From contig NZ_QUAK01000149.1 of assembly GCF_003429565.1 (NCBI RefSeq), positions 62,001 to 126,000 of the forward strand: DNA of 64,000 nt. The letters run 5' to 3'. The stretch is from Streptomyces triticagri (lineage in GTDB: Bacteria; Actinomycetota; Actinomycetes; Streptomycetales; Streptomycetaceae). The notes beneath the pieces are model-generated. The model did no database searches, was not told the DNA's origin, and saw nothing but the letters and a program-made list of their open reading frames with translations. The position numbers and the translations under genes were made by a program. How positions within the stretch are numbered: the stretch's first letter is position 1; each line of letters starts with the position of its first letter. Positions 46,636-56,249 of the stretch are shown here, piece after piece.

Positions 46636-46644
46636 TTATCCACA
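46636..46644. promoter_or_regulatory. Consensus-like DnaA box
   Basis: TTATCCACA, a perfect match to the classical DnaA box, lies about 74 bp before the DUF6397-type gene. It is isolated; no cluster of boxes is nearby, so it is not an origin. It may titrate DnaA or be coincidence. Confidence 0.35.
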
Positions 46645-46717
46645 GGCCGAGCGCGGAGCGTGACATCCGGTCTATGGTCTTCACCGAGAGTAATCAACAC
46701 CTCACGGGGAGGCCGTC

Positions 46718-47683
46718 ATGGTGGAAGAAGCAGTGGCATGTCCGGCAGCCGAGCGCTCGTACGCGCCGTCTCGCGCGGCACGTGAACTGGAGTTGCGGCG
46801 CAGCGAGTTCGACCTCGCGGTGCTGCTCGGCAGCGTCCGCTCGATCCCGGACGGGGAGACCGGCCGCCGCCGTGTCCCCGTCGCGGAGATCCGGCGGCTC
46901 CGTACGACGCGGGGATTTCCGCATGTGCTGCGCGAGCGCCTGCAGACGGTGGGGACGGCCGATGGCGCAGCCCTGATGCGGATCACCGAGGCCCGGTTCA
47001 CGCGCCTGGCCCGGGCAGGCCTGCTCGTGCCGATCCGCTTCTATCTGAACAGGTACCAGAGCGTCGTATGGCACTATCTGGCAGACGATCTGCGGCAGTT
47101 CGCCGATGCCAACCCTGCTCTTCTCACCGGCCGGGCACCGGAGACCATGCGCGCCCGCCTCGAGGCAGGCGAGGACAGCCGCGCGCGGAACTGGCGGGCC
47201 AGATACAGCGGACACCTGCTCCGTCTCGCCGAGGACGGCTGGGCGCGTGCCGCGATCGCGGCGTCGATACTGCCCCAGGGAGAACTCGAGGACGCCGTCC
47301 CCGACCCGTGGGAGAGAGCGCATCTGAACCGCCTGCGACCGGGACTCGCACCGGTGTCGGGACCCGCAGGCTCACCGGCGGCGCGACGAGCCGCCGCACT
47401 CCAGCTCGCGGACGATCCCGCCGAGGTGCGCTGGCTGCTCGCGATCCTCGGCCTCGACCTGGACGAAGCACGCCGGGAGTCGGCCGCACCACGACCGGGC
47501 GCGCAGGCACCGGCGGCAGGAGTGCCGGAGCGATGCCCGCCAGAGACGGACGGACCGCTCGAGACGGACGGGCCGCCAGGGCTGCCCCGCCGTGGCATGT
47601 TCGGCTGGCTGCGGCGCCGGCAGACACGACTCAGCACGGACCGCGGCCTGCCTCAGACGGTCGCGTCCAAGTCCTCCGCGTAG
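46718..47683 (+). CDS. DUF6397-like protein
   Basis: 321 residues with GGGGAGG before the ATG. The N-terminal half has an HTH-like pattern (RAARELELRRSEFDLAVLLGSVRSIPDGETGRRRVPVAEIRRLR) similar to MerR/excisionase-type winged helices, followed by ITEARFTRLARAGLLVPIRFYLNRYQSVVWHYLADDLRQF. The C-terminal third is Pro/Ala-rich and disordered. I recognise it as the DUF6397 type widespread in Streptomyces; function unknown, DNA binding plausible. It ends convergent with the TPR gene with a 31-bp overlap. Confidence 0.78.
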   Translation: MVEEAVACPAAERSYAPSRAARELELRRSEFDLAVLLGSVRSIPDGETGRRRVPVAEIRRLRTTRGFPHVLRERLQTVGTADGAALMRITEARFTRLARAGLLVPIRFYLNRYQSVVWHYLADDLRQFADANPALLTGRAPETMRARLEAGEDSRARNWRARYSGHLLRLAEDGWARAAIAASILPQGELEDAVPDPWERAHLNRLRPGLAPVSGPAGSPAARRAAALQLADDPAEVRWLLAILGLDLDEARRESAAPRPGAQAPAAGVPERCPPETDGPLETDGPPGLPRRGMFGWLRRRQTRLSTDRGLPQTVASKSSA

Positions 47684-48183
47684 GCCTCGATGGCCGCGCG
47701 GTAGGCCGTGATGCTGGCGTCGTCGCTGGTGGAGGCCAGGAGAGTGAGGAGCAGCTGCATCGCCTCGTGGTGGCGGCCCGTGTTGTAAAGGGCCATGGCG
47801 AGGAAGGTCCGCAGCCCACCGTGGCTCGGGAATTCCTCGACCGCCCCGCGAAGCGTGTCGATCGCCTGCGGGTACATCCCGAGAATCCGATACGTGGATC
47901 CGAGACCGAGGAGCGCTTCGCACCGTTCGCCCGGCTCGAGGCCGTCACCCTCGACCGCCGCCAGGTAGTAGGGCACCGCCTCGGCCTCCAGGCCGAGCAC
48001 ATCGTGCACCCACGCAGTCTGATGCGCGACCTCGGCGTCGTGCGGGTGGCGCGCGGCGAGATCGACCAGGAGCGCCCTGGCCTCCTCACGCCGCCCGTTC
48101 TCCCGCAACCGCACGCCCTCGGCGAGCAGTTCGTCCCTCCGGCGATCCGGTCCCGTACCGGCACCCCTGCTGGCCGCCGTCAC
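47653..48183 (-). CDS. Tetratricopeptide-repeat protein
   Basis: 176 residues from GTG 48183, overlapping the thioesterase stop as GTGA. Helical repeats include EEARALLVDLAARHPHDAEVAHQTAWVHDVLGLEAEAVPYYLAAVEG, EALLGLGSTYRILGMYPQAIDTLRGAVEEFP and FLAMALYNTGRHHEAMQLLL, about three to four TPRs. It resembles tetratrico-peptide repeat family proteins used as protein-interaction scaffolds. Co-translated with TesB. Confidence 0.85.
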   Translation of the reverse strand: MTAASRGAGTGPDRRRDELLAEGVRLRENGRREEARALLVDLAARHPHDAEVAHQTAWVHDVLGLEAEAVPYYLAAVEGDGLEPGERCEALLGLGSTYRILGMYPQAIDTLRGAVEEFPSHGGLRTFLAMALYNTGRHHEAMQLLLTLLASTSDDASITAYRAAIEAYAEDLDATV

Positions 48184-49064
48184 GGCTCCAGACTCCGGAA
48201 GAGACCCTCCTGGACGACGGAGACGAGCAGGTTCCCCTCGCGGTCGTAGATCCGTCCGCGGGCCAGCCCTCGGCCACCCGTGGCGATGGGGGACTCCTGG
48301 TCGTACAGGAACCACTCGTCGGCGCGGAAGGGGCGGTGGAACCACATCGCGTGATCGAGCGAGGCCATGTCGAAACCGCGCGGACCCCACAGCGGCTCCA
48401 CCGGGATGCGCACCGCGTCGAGGAGGGTCATGTCACTCGCGTACGTCAGGGCACAGGTGTGGATCAACTGGTCGTCGCCCAGCGGGCCCACGGCCTTCAT
48501 CCACACGGCGCTGCGCGGCTCCGCGCCCGTGACCTCGTCCGGTTCCCAGCGCAGCCGGTCGACGTAGCGGATGTCGAAGGGCTGTCGGCGCGCCATGCGT
48601 TCCCACTGCTCGGGCAGCTCGCCGAGATGTTCGCGGATCTCGTCGGCGACCGTCGGCAGCGACTCCGGATCCGGCGCCTCGAGCCGCGGTGGCAACTGGT
48701 GCTCGAATCCCCCCTCTTCCGGACGATGAAAGGAGGCGGTCAGATTGAAGATCGTGCGGCCCTGCTGGACCGCGGTGACCCGGCGCGTGGTGAAGGAGCG
48801 CCCGTCACGGACCCGTTCGACCTGGTACACGATGGGCACGCCGGGGCGGCCAGGGCGCAGGAAGTACGCGTGCAGCGAGTGCACGGGACGCTCGCCGTCC
48901 GTGGTGCGGCCGGCGGCCACCAGAGCCTGGCCCGCCACCTGCCCGCCGAAGACCCGCTGCAGAGCCTCCTGGGGGCTGCGGCCACGGAAGATGTTGACCT
49001 CGATCTGCTCGATGTCGAGCAGGCCGACGAGCCTGGCGGCCGGGTCCGTCTCGGAATCGCTCAT
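48180..49064 (-). CDS. tesB: Acyl-CoA thioesterase II
   Basis: 294 residues, double hot-dog fold. It hydrolyses medium- and long-chain acyl-CoA to free acid and CoA. Family features are NIFRGRSPQEALQRVFGGQVAGQALVAAGRT, SLHAYFLRPGRPGVPIVYQVERVRDGRSFTTRRVTAVQQGR, and in the second half SLDHAMWFHRPFRADEWFLYDQESPIATGGRGLARGRIYDREGNLLVSVVQEGLFR. The Asp/Thr/Gln catalytic set fits SLDHAMW, GGRGLARG and VQEGL. First gene of a two-gene operon. Confidence 0.93.
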   Translation of the reverse strand: MSDSETDPAARLVGLLDIEQIEVNIFRGRSPQEALQRVFGGQVAGQALVAAGRTTDGERPVHSLHAYFLRPGRPGVPIVYQVERVRDGRSFTTRRVTAVQQGRTIFNLTASFHRPEEGGFEHQLPPRLEAPDPESLPTVADEIREHLGELPEQWERMARRQPFDIRYVDRLRWEPDEVTGAEPRSAVWMKAVGPLGDDQLIHTCALTYASDMTLLDAVRIPVEPLWGPRGFDMASLDHAMWFHRPFRADEWFLYDQESPIATGGRGLARGRIYDREGNLLVSVVQEGLFRSLEP

Positions 49065-49140
49065 CGCGGTGGCTCAGCTCCTGTCCGGAAGCGCCGCAGA
49101 TCCGCGGCATGGTGAAGGTGACGCACGGTGTTCCCCAGGC

Positions 49141-51654
49141 TCACAGCTGTCCGACGTCGGTGACGCGCACGACGGCGCGTCCCTCCGCGTCCGAGGCGGC
49201 GAGGTCGATCTCGGCGCTGATGCCCCAGTCGTGGTCGCCGTTCGGATCGGCGAAGGTCTGGCGCACCACCCACAGGCCGTCCTCGGGCCGTTCCTCGATC
49301 CGGAGCAGCTTCGGCCCTCGAGCGTCCGGGCCGGTGCCGAGGTCGTCGTACTCGTCCCAGTAGGCGTCCATCGCCTCGCCCCAGGCGTCCGCGTCCCAGC
49401 CGCTGTCGCCGTCGAGTTCGCCGAGCTCGTCCACGTGATCGAGAGCGGCCAGCTCCACCCGGCGGAAGAGCGCATTGCGCACCAGGACCCGGAAGGCGCG
49501 GGCATTCGCGGTGACGGGCTTGACCTGGTCGGCCTTCTCCTGCGCCTCCTCGGCGGTCATCTCCTCGGGGTTGGCGAGCTGTTCCCACTCGTCGAGCAGA
49601 CTGGAGTCGACCTGCCGCACCATCTCCCCGAGCCAGGCGATCAGATCCTCGAGATCGTCGGACTTCAGATCGTCCGGGACGGTGTGCTCCAGGGCCTTGT
49701 AGGCGCTCGCCAGGTAGCGCAGCACGATGCCCTCGGTGCGCGCCAGCTCGTAGTACGACACGAACTCCGTGAAGGTCAGGGCCCGTTCGTACATGTCCCG
49801 GATCACGGACTTCGGGGACAGCGGATGGTCACCCACCCAGGGATGGCTCCTGCGGTACAGGTCGTAGGCGTGGAAGAGCAGCTCCTCCAGCGGCTTCGGG
49901 TACGTGATGTCCTGCAGCCGCTCCATCCGCTCCTCGTACTCGACGCCGTCGGCCTTCATCGCGCCGACCGCCTCGCCGCGGGCCTTGTTCTGCTGAGCGG
50001 CCAGGATCTGCCGCGGATCGTCCAGGGTGGACTCCACGACCGAGACCATGTCGAGGGCGTACGACGGGGAATCCGGCTCGAGGAGTTCGAATGCGGCGAG
50101 GGCGAAGGTCGACAGGGGCTGGTTGAGCGCGAAGTCCTGCTGCAGATCGACCGTGAGGCGGACGATCCGCCCCTCCGCGTCGGGGGCGTCGAGCTTCTCG
50201 ACGATGCCGCCGTCGAGCAGGGACCGGTAGATCGCGATGGCCCGCCGGATGTGGCGCAGTTGGTTCCTGCGCGGCTCGTGATTGTCCTCGAGGAGGCGGC
50301 GCATCGCCTCGAAGGCGTTGCCGGGACGCGCGATCACCGACAGGAGCATGGTGTGCGTGACGCGGAACCGGGAGGTGAGCGGCTCGGGTTCGGAGGCGAT
50401 GAGCTTGTCGAAGGTGTTCTCGGTCCAGCCGACGAACCCTTCGGGCGCCTTCTTGCGCACCACCTTGCGGCGCTTCTTCGGATCGTCGCCCGCCTTGGCC
50501 AGCGCCTTCTCGTTCTCGATCACATGCTCCGGCGCCTGCGCCACGACCAGCCCCGCAGTGTCGAAGCCTGCCCGCCCCGCACGCCCGGCGATCTGATGGA
50601 ACTCGCGGGCCCGCAGCACCCGGACACGATTGCCGTCGTACTTGGCGAGCGCGGTGAACAGCACGGTGCGGATCGGCACATTGACGCCCACGCCCAGGGT
50701 GTCCGTACCGCAGATGACCTTCAGCAGGCCCGCCTGCGCGAGTTTCTCCACGAGCCTGCGGTACTTGGGCAGCATCCCCGCGTGATGCACACCGATCCCG
50801 TGCCGGACGTAACGGGAGAGATTGCGGCCGAATTTGGTGGTGAAGCGGAAGTTCCCGATCAGATCGGCGATCTGGTCCTTCTCGGCCCGGGTGCACATGT
50901 TGATGCTCATCAGCGACTGCGCCCGCTCGACGGCCTGCGCCTGAGTGAAGTGCACGATGTAGACCGGGGCCTGCTTCGTCTCGAGCAGTTCGGTCAGCGT
51001 CTCCGTGATCGGCGTCAGCCGGTACTCGTACGAGAGCGGCACCGGGCGAGTCGCGGAGCGGACGACAGAGGTCTCACGCCCGGTCCGGCGCGTCAGATCC
51101 TTCTCGAACAGCGAGACGTCACCGAGCGTCGCCGACATCAGAATGAACTGTGCCTGGGGCAGTTCCAGAATCGGAATCTGCCAGGCCCAGCCGCGATCGG
51201 CCTCGGCGTAGAAGTGGAACTCGTCCATCACCACCTGACCGATGTCCGCGTCCTTGCCGTCGCGCAGGGCGATGGACGCCAGGACCTCGGCCGTGCAGCA
51301 GATCACCGGAGCGTCCGCGTTGACCGATGCGTCGCCGGTCAGCATGCCGACGTTCTCCGTGCCGAAGAGCTTGCACAGGTCGAAGAACTTCTCCGACACC
51401 AGCGCCTTGATCGGAGCGGTGTAGAAGGTGACCTTGTCCTGGGCCAGCGCCGTGAAGTGCGCGCCGGCCGCCACCAGGCTCTTGCCCGAGCCGGTCGGGG
51501 TCGACAGGATCACGTTGGCGCCGGAGACGACTTCGATCAGCGCTTCCTCCTGGGCCGGATAGAGCGCGATGCCCTGCTCCTCCGCCCAGCCCGAGAAGGC
51601 TTCGAAGAGGGCATCTGGGTCGGCGTCCGGCGGCAGCTGATCGATAAGGGTCAC
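49141..51654 (-). CDS. Ski2-like DEAD/DEAH-box helicase with C-terminal DUF3516-like domain
   Basis: 837 residues from GTG 51654. The GGGGG just before it is too close, and GTG 51678 is an alternative start. Walker A STPTGSGKS, the DEFH box in VMDEFHFYAEADRGW, SATLGD, then HHAGMLPKYRRLVEKLAQAGLLKVICGTDTLGVGVNVPIRTVLF and QIAGRAGRAGFDTAG. A long C-terminal region (KKAPEGFVGWTENTFDKLIASEPEPLTSRFRVTHTMLL and beyond) matches the actinobacterial relatives carrying DUF3516. Probable RNA or DNA helicase in RNA metabolism or repair. Confidence 0.9.
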   Translation of the reverse strand: MTLIDQLPPDADPDALFEAFSGWAEEQGIALYPAQEEALIEVVSGANVILSTPTGSGKSLVAAGAHFTALAQDKVTFYTAPIKALVSEKFFDLCKLFGTENVGMLTGDASVNADAPVICCTAEVLASIALRDGKDADIGQVVMDEFHFYAEADRGWAWQIPILELPQAQFILMSATLGDVSLFEKDLTRRTGRETSVVRSATRPVPLSYEYRLTPITETLTELLETKQAPVYIVHFTQAQAVERAQSLMSINMCTRAEKDQIADLIGNFRFTTKFGRNLSRYVRHGIGVHHAGMLPKYRRLVEKLAQAGLLKVICGTDTLGVGVNVPIRTVLFTALAKYDGNRVRVLRAREFHQIAGRAGRAGFDTAGLVVAQAPEHVIENEKALAKAGDDPKKRRKVVRKKAPEGFVGWTENTFDKLIASEPEPLTSRFRVTHTMLLSVIARPGNAFEAMRRLLEDNHEPRRNQLRHIRRAIAIYRSLLDGGIVEKLDAPDAEGRIVRLTVDLQQDFALNQPLSTFALAAFELLEPDSPSYALDMVSVVESTLDDPRQILAAQQNKARGEAVGAMKADGVEYEERMERLQDITYPKPLEELLFHAYDLYRRSHPWVGDHPLSPKSVIRDMYERALTFTEFVSYYELARTEGIVLRYLASAYKALEHTVPDDLKSDDLEDLIAWLGEMVRQVDSSLLDEWEQLANPEEMTAEEAQEKADQVKPVTANARAFRVLVRNALFRRVELAALDHVDELGELDGDSGWDADAWGEAMDAYWDEYDDLGTGPDARGPKLLRIEERPEDGLWVVRQTFADPNGDHDWGISAEIDLAASDAEGRAVVRVTDVGQL

Positions 51655-51775
51655 GCCCCCATCTTGCCTGCCGACCACCCGGATCAGGGAATCGGCGGTT
51701 CCCACGAAGATCACGCCCGATACGCTGATCGCCCAACGCGGTTGATGCGAACAAGAAATGGGGCGGGGAACGGCC

Positions 51776-52567
51776 ATGATGGGTCCTGCACACTCACTGT
51801 CGGGAGCAGCAGCCTGGCTGGGGGTGGGAGCGGCCGCGGCGGCCGCCGGGCACACCATGCCCTGGCCGGTCCTCGTGGTCGGCGCCCTGATCTGCGCGGG
51901 TGCTGCCCTGGCACCCGATCTGGACCACAAGTCGGCCACCATCTCGCGCGCCTTCGGTCCCATATCGCGCGCCCTGTGCGGGATCGTCGACAAGCTGTCC
52001 TACGCCGTCTACAAGGCCACCCGGTCGAGCAGCGACCCGCGGCGCTCCGGCGGTCACCGCACCCTGACGCACACCTGGCTGTGGGCGGTACTGATCGGTG
52101 CGGGCACCTCGGCGGCGGCCGTCACCGGCGGCCGTTGGGCGGTCCTCGCCATCCTTTTCATCCACCTCGTCCTTGCGGTCGAAGGCCTGCTGTGGCGGGC
52201 TGCCCGGGTGTCCAGCGATGTGCTGGTGTGGCTGCTCGGCGCCACCAGTGCCTGGATCCTCGCCGGCATACTCGACCAGCCGGGCCAGGGCGCCGACTGG
52301 TTGTTCACGTCCCCGGGCCAGGAGTACCTGTGGCTCGGCCTGCCCATCATTCTCGGGGCGCTGGTGCACGACATCGGCGATGCACTGACGGTGTCCGGTT
52401 GCCCCATCCTCTGGCCCCTGCCGATCGCCGGGAAGCGCTGGTACCCGCTCGGGCCGCCCAAGTTCATGCGGTTCCGCGCGGGCAGCTGGATCGAACTGAA
52501 GGTTCTGATGCCGGTGTTCATGCTGCTCGGCGGAGTGGGCGGCGCCGCGGCGCTCAACTTCATCTGA
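51776..52567 (+). CDS. YdjM-like metal-dependent membrane hydrolase
   Basis: 263 residues from ATG 51776, with GGGGA upstream. LAPDLDHKSATISR near residue 50, GGHRTLTHTWLW near 95 and LVHDIGDALTVSGCP near 200 provide the conserved His/Asp residues of the DUF457/YdjM family, set among five or six membrane helices. The family is predicted to bind divalent metal; biological substrate unknown. It is divergent from the helicase. Confidence 0.85.
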   Translation: MMGPAHSLSGAAAWLGVGAAAAAAGHTMPWPVLVVGALICAGAALAPDLDHKSATISRAFGPISRALCGIVDKLSYAVYKATRSSSDPRRSGGHRTLTHTWLWAVLIGAGTSAAAVTGGRWAVLAILFIHLVLAVEGLLWRAARVSSDVLVWLLGATSAWILAGILDQPGQGADWLFTSPGQEYLWLGLPIILGALVHDIGDALTVSGCPILWPLPIAGKRWYPLGPPKFMRFRAGSWIELKVLMPVFMLLGGVGGAAALNFI

Positions 52568-52608
52568 GCGGCCGGCGGCGCCCCGCCACCCCGAGGATCT
52601 GTCGCAGC

Positions 52609-54390
52609 TCAGCCGTGCCAGGAGCGCCACAGCGCCGCGTAGGCGCCGTCCGCCGCGACCAGTTCGTCGTGGCTGCCCAGCTCCGTGATGCGCCCCTGCT
52701 CCACCACCGCGATCACATCGGCGTCGTGCGCGGTGTGCAGACGGTGCGCGATGGCGATCACCGTACGACCGGCCAGGACACGGGCGAGCGAGCGCTCCAG
52801 ATGACGTGCCGCTCGGGGGTCGAGCAGCGACGTCGCCTCGTCCAGGACCAGGGTGTGCGGATCCGCGAGCACCAGACGGGCCAGCGCGATCTGTTGCGCC
52901 TGCGCGGGTGTGAGCGTGAAGCCGCCCGAGCCGACCTCGGTGTCCAGACCGTCGTCGAGAGCCCGTGCCCAGCTGTCCGCGCCCACTGCGGACAGCGCGG
53001 CCCACAACTCGTCGTCCGTGGCCCCGGACCTGGCGAGCAGCACATTGTCCCGCAGAGACCCGACGAAGACGTGATGCTCCTGATTCACCAGAGCCACATG
53101 CTCGCGCACCCGCTCCGCAGGCATCCGCGACAGCTCGGCGCGGCCCAGCGTCACCAGTCCCGTCCGCGGCGAGTAGATCCCCGCGAGGAGCCGTCCGAGC
53201 GTCGATTTGCCCGCGCCCGACGGACCGACCAGGGCGACCCGGGTGCCCGGTGGCACCCGCAGCGAGACCTCGCGCAGCACATCGGTGCCCGGCAGGTAGC
53301 CGAAGTGGACGTCGTCGGCATCGACCACCCTGCCCTCGGGCGCGACCTTCGGGTCACCGGCGTCGGGCTCGATCTCCCGCACACCCACCAGCCTGGCCAA
53401 CGACACCTGTGCGACCTGGAGTTCGTCGTACCAGCGCAGGATCAGCCCGACCGGATCCACCATCATCTGCGCGATGAGCGCGCTGGTGGTCAACTGACCG
53501 ATCCCGATCCAGCCCTGCAGGACGAACACGCCGCCGATCATCAGGACCGAGCCGAGCACGGTGACATGGGTCAGGTTGATCACGGGGAAGAGCACCGACC
53601 GCAGCCACAGCGTGTAGCGCTCCCACGCGGTCCACTCCGCGACCCGCTGGTCGGACAGCGCCACCCGCCGGTCACCGAGCCGGTGGGCCTCCACGGTCCG
53701 GCCTGCGTCCACCGTCTCGGCGAGGGCCGCCGCGACCGCCGCATAGCCCGCGGCCTCCGAGCGGTAGGCGGACGGTGCGCGCTTGAAGTACCAGCGGCAG
53801 CCGAGCACAAGGAGCGGCACGGCGAGCAGCAGCGCAGGAGCGAGCGGCGGCGCCGTCACGGCGAGACCGCCCACGAGCAGGGCGATCCACACCACGCCGA
53901 TCGTCAGCTGTGGGACGGCCTCGCGCATCGCGTTCGCGAGCCGGTCGATGTCCGTGGTGATCCGGGAGAGCAGATCTCCGGTGCCGGCGCGTTCCAGCAC
54001 ACCGGGAGGCAGACCCACGGAGCGTACGAGGAAGTCCTCCCGCAGGTCCGCGAGCATCTGCTCGCCCAGCATCGCCCCCCGCAGCCGGACCAGCCGTACG
54101 AAGACGGCCTGCACCACGAGCGCCGCGACGAACAGCGCGACGGTGCGCCCCAGATGGAGTTCGCCGGCCCCCGCCTCGGCGCGCTCGACCAGTGTGCCGA
54201 GAAGGGAGGGGCCGACCATCGAGGCGACCACCGCGGTGACGTTCGCTCCGACCAGGATCAGGAACGCCCTGCGGTGACGGCGCAGCAGTTCACGCACATA
54301 CGTACGCACCGTCGGCGTGCTGCCCACCGGCAGGGTGGTGGCGGTCCGGGGAGCCGCCGGATCATGATCCGGAGGCGCCACGCCGATCAT
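52609..54390 (-). CDS. ABC exporter half-transporter, subunit B (intact Walker A, degenerate signature)
   Basis: 593 residues from ATG 54390. The N-terminal six-helix exporter domain is followed by an NBD with Walker A GPSGAGKST, Walker B TLVLDEATSLLD and switch His in AIAHRLHTA. The signature reads LTPAQAQQ instead of LSGGQ. It pairs with the upstream subunit, whose defects are opposite. Start codon and upstream stop overlap as ATGA, so the two are co-translated. Lipid or drug export is usual for such heterodimers. Confidence 0.92.
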   Translation of the reverse strand: MIGVAPPDHDPAAPRTATTLPVGSTPTVRTYVRELLRRHRRAFLILVGANVTAVVASMVGPSLLGTLVERAEAGAGELHLGRTVALFVAALVVQAVFVRLVRLRGAMLGEQMLADLREDFLVRSVGLPPGVLERAGTGDLLSRITTDIDRLANAMREAVPQLTIGVVWIALLVGGLAVTAPPLAPALLLAVPLLVLGCRWYFKRAPSAYRSEAAGYAAVAAALAETVDAGRTVEAHRLGDRRVALSDQRVAEWTAWERYTLWLRSVLFPVINLTHVTVLGSVLMIGGVFVLQGWIGIGQLTTSALIAQMMVDPVGLILRWYDELQVAQVSLARLVGVREIEPDAGDPKVAPEGRVVDADDVHFGYLPGTDVLREVSLRVPPGTRVALVGPSGAGKSTLGRLLAGIYSPRTGLVTLGRAELSRMPAERVREHVALVNQEHHVFVGSLRDNVLLARSGATDDELWAALSAVGADSWARALDDGLDTEVGSGGFTLTPAQAQQIALARLVLADPHTLVLDEATSLLDPRAARHLERSLARVLAGRTVIAIAHRLHTAHDADVIAVVEQGRITELGSHDELVAADGAYAALWRSWHG

Positions 54391-56249
54391 GCTGTCTCCT
54401 CGATGGTGTAGTCGTTGCAGGCGTTGTAGTCGTCGCGGTCCGCCTCGCAGTCCGCGCGGTACGCGGAGGCGTGCGGTTCGTCCGTGGCACGTTCGTCGTC
54501 GGTCTCGCGGGTGACCACGGCCCGGTAGCGGGGATCGGTCCGGATCAGCTCCCGGTGCACACCGACCGCGGCGACCGCGCCGTCGTGCACCAGGACGACC
54601 CGTTCGGCCCGGTCGAGGACCAGCGGGGACGAGGTCAGGACCACCGTCGTACGTCCGCTCCGCAGCCAGCGGAGCCCGTCGGCGATCCGCGCCTCGGTGT
54701 GGGAGTCCACGGCGGAGGTGGGCTCGTCGAGTACGAGCACCTCCGGGTCCGTCACCAGGGAGCGGGCGAGCGCAAGGCGCTGGCGCTGGCCACCGGAGAG
54801 CGAGCGGCCGCGCTCGGTGATCGGCGCGTCCATGGCGTCGGCCCCGTCGACCGCGGCCTGGCGCAGCGCATCGAGCACATCGCCACACTCCGCCGCCGCC
54901 AGCGCGTCCTCGGCGGCGACCTTCCCGGAAGCCGGCACGTCGAGCAGTTCGCGCAGGGTGCCCGAAAGAAGCACCGGGTCCTTGTCCTGGACGAGCACGG
55001 CGGTGCGCGCCGCGCCGAGCTCCACGTCGTCCAGAGCCACCCCGCCGAGCAGGGCCGACGGCTCCGGCGGCGTCGACTCGTCGAGCGCCGCATGCCCGCC
55101 GAGCCGCTCCGCCAGCCGCCCGGCCGCATCGGGATCGCCGCAGACGACCGCGGTCAGCCGCCCGGCAGGTGCGAGCATGCCCGTCGCAGCGTCGTACAGA
55201 TCGCCGGCCGGTGAGCCGTCGATCTCCGTGGCCGGGCGGTCGCCCTCGTGGGAGGTGCGGCGCAGGCTCAGCACCCGGGCCGCGCGCTGGGCGGACGGCC
55301 GGGAGAACGAGTACGCCATCGCGATCTCCTCGAAGTGCCGCAGCGGATAGGTGAGCAGCATGACCGCGCTGTACACGGTGACGAGTTCACCGACCGGGAT
55401 CCGGCCCTCCGAGACCAGGCCGACTCCGTACCAGACCACGACGACGAGCAGCAGGCCCGGCAGCAGGATCTGGACGCCGCTGATCAGCGCCCACATACGG
55501 GCGTTGCGCACGGCCGCGCCGCGCACCTCCTGGGAGGCACCGCGGTAGCGCCGGAGGAACAGCTCCTCGCCGCCGATGCCGCGCAGCACGCGCAGGCCCG
55601 CGACGGTGTCGGAGGCCAGCTCGGTGGCGCGGCCGGCCTTCGTCCGCTGCACATCGGCCAGCCGGGTCGCCCGGGGCAGCAGCGGAATCACGCCGAGCGC
55701 CAGGATCGGCACTCCCACGGCGACCACGACCCCCAGCGCCGGCTGGTACACGGTCAGGCCGATGCACACGAGGACGACGGTGAGCGCGGCGGCCGTGAAG
55801 CGCGAGACGGCCTCGACGAACCAGCCGATCTTCTCCACGTCACCGGTCGACACCGCGACCACCTCACCGGCCGCCACCTGGCGGGTCAATGTGGAGCCGA
55901 GTCGCGCCGTGCGGCGGGCCAGCAGTTGCTGCACACGCGCGGAGGCCGTGATCCAGTTCGTCACGGCGGAGCGGTGCAGCATCGTGTCACCGAGGGCGAT
56001 ACCCAGGCCGCACAGCGCGATGAAGCCGCCGGTCAGCGCCAGACCGGCGCCCGAGCGGTCCACCACGGCCTGCACCGCCAGCCCCACCCCGAAGGGCAGC
56101 CCCATCACCGCACCGAAGTGCACGAGGCCCCACGCGAGCGACTTCAGCTGGCCGCCCAGCTGATTGCGCCCGAGCCAGAAGAGGAACCGGGGCCCCGAGC
56201 GCGCGTCCGGCACACCCGGGTCGGAATACGGAAGGTGACTGATCTGCAT
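54387..56249 (-). CDS. ABC exporter half-transporter, subunit A (degenerate Walker A, intact signature)
   Basis: 620 residues from ATG 56249. An exporter transmembrane domain (about 40-330) is followed by an NBD whose P-loop region reads VVCGDPDAAGRLAERLGG, with no GxxGxGKS. LSGGQRQRLALARSL and VLVLDEPTSAVDSH are intact, and the switch region is VVLTSSPLVLDRAE without the usual His. It therefore cannot bind ATP normally but can supply the signature face for subunit B. The C-terminal tail is Asp/Cys-containing (YRADCEADRDDYNACNDYTIEE). Confidence 0.92.
   Translation of the reverse strand: MQISHLPYSDPGVPDARSGPRFLFWLGRNQLGGQLKSLAWGLVHFGAVMGLPFGVGLAVQAVVDRSGAGLALTGGFIALCGLGIALGDTMLHRSAVTNWITASARVQQLLARRTARLGSTLTRQVAAGEVVAVSTGDVEKIGWFVEAVSRFTAAALTVVLVCIGLTVYQPALGVVVAVGVPILALGVIPLLPRATRLADVQRTKAGRATELASDTVAGLRVLRGIGGEELFLRRYRGASQEVRGAAVRNARMWALISGVQILLPGLLLVVVVWYGVGLVSEGRIPVGELVTVYSAVMLLTYPLRHFEEIAMAYSFSRPSAQRAARVLSLRRTSHEGDRPATEIDGSPAGDLYDAATGMLAPAGRLTAVVCGDPDAAGRLAERLGGHAALDESTPPEPSALLGGVALDDVELGAARTAVLVQDKDPVLLSGTLRELLDVPASGKVAAEDALAAAECGDVLDALRQAAVDGADAMDAPITERGRSLSGGQRQRLALARSLVTDPEVLVLDEPTSAVDSHTEARIADGLRWLRSGRTTVVLTSSPLVLDRAERVVLVHDGAVAAVGVHRELIRTDPRYRAVVTRETDDERATDEPHASAYRADCEADRDDYNACNDYTIEETA

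Noticed and set aside
46636..46644. Replication origin near the DnaA box
   Set aside because: A single box, no AT-rich unwinding region and no dnaA/dnaN neighbours.
48745..54411. A very long plus-strand open frame of about 1888 codons opposite the thioesterase, helicase and ABC genes
   Set aside because: It is the antisense shadow of well-supported minus-strand genes in GC-rich DNA; its product is repetitive Arg/Gly/His/Val-rich and has no domain.
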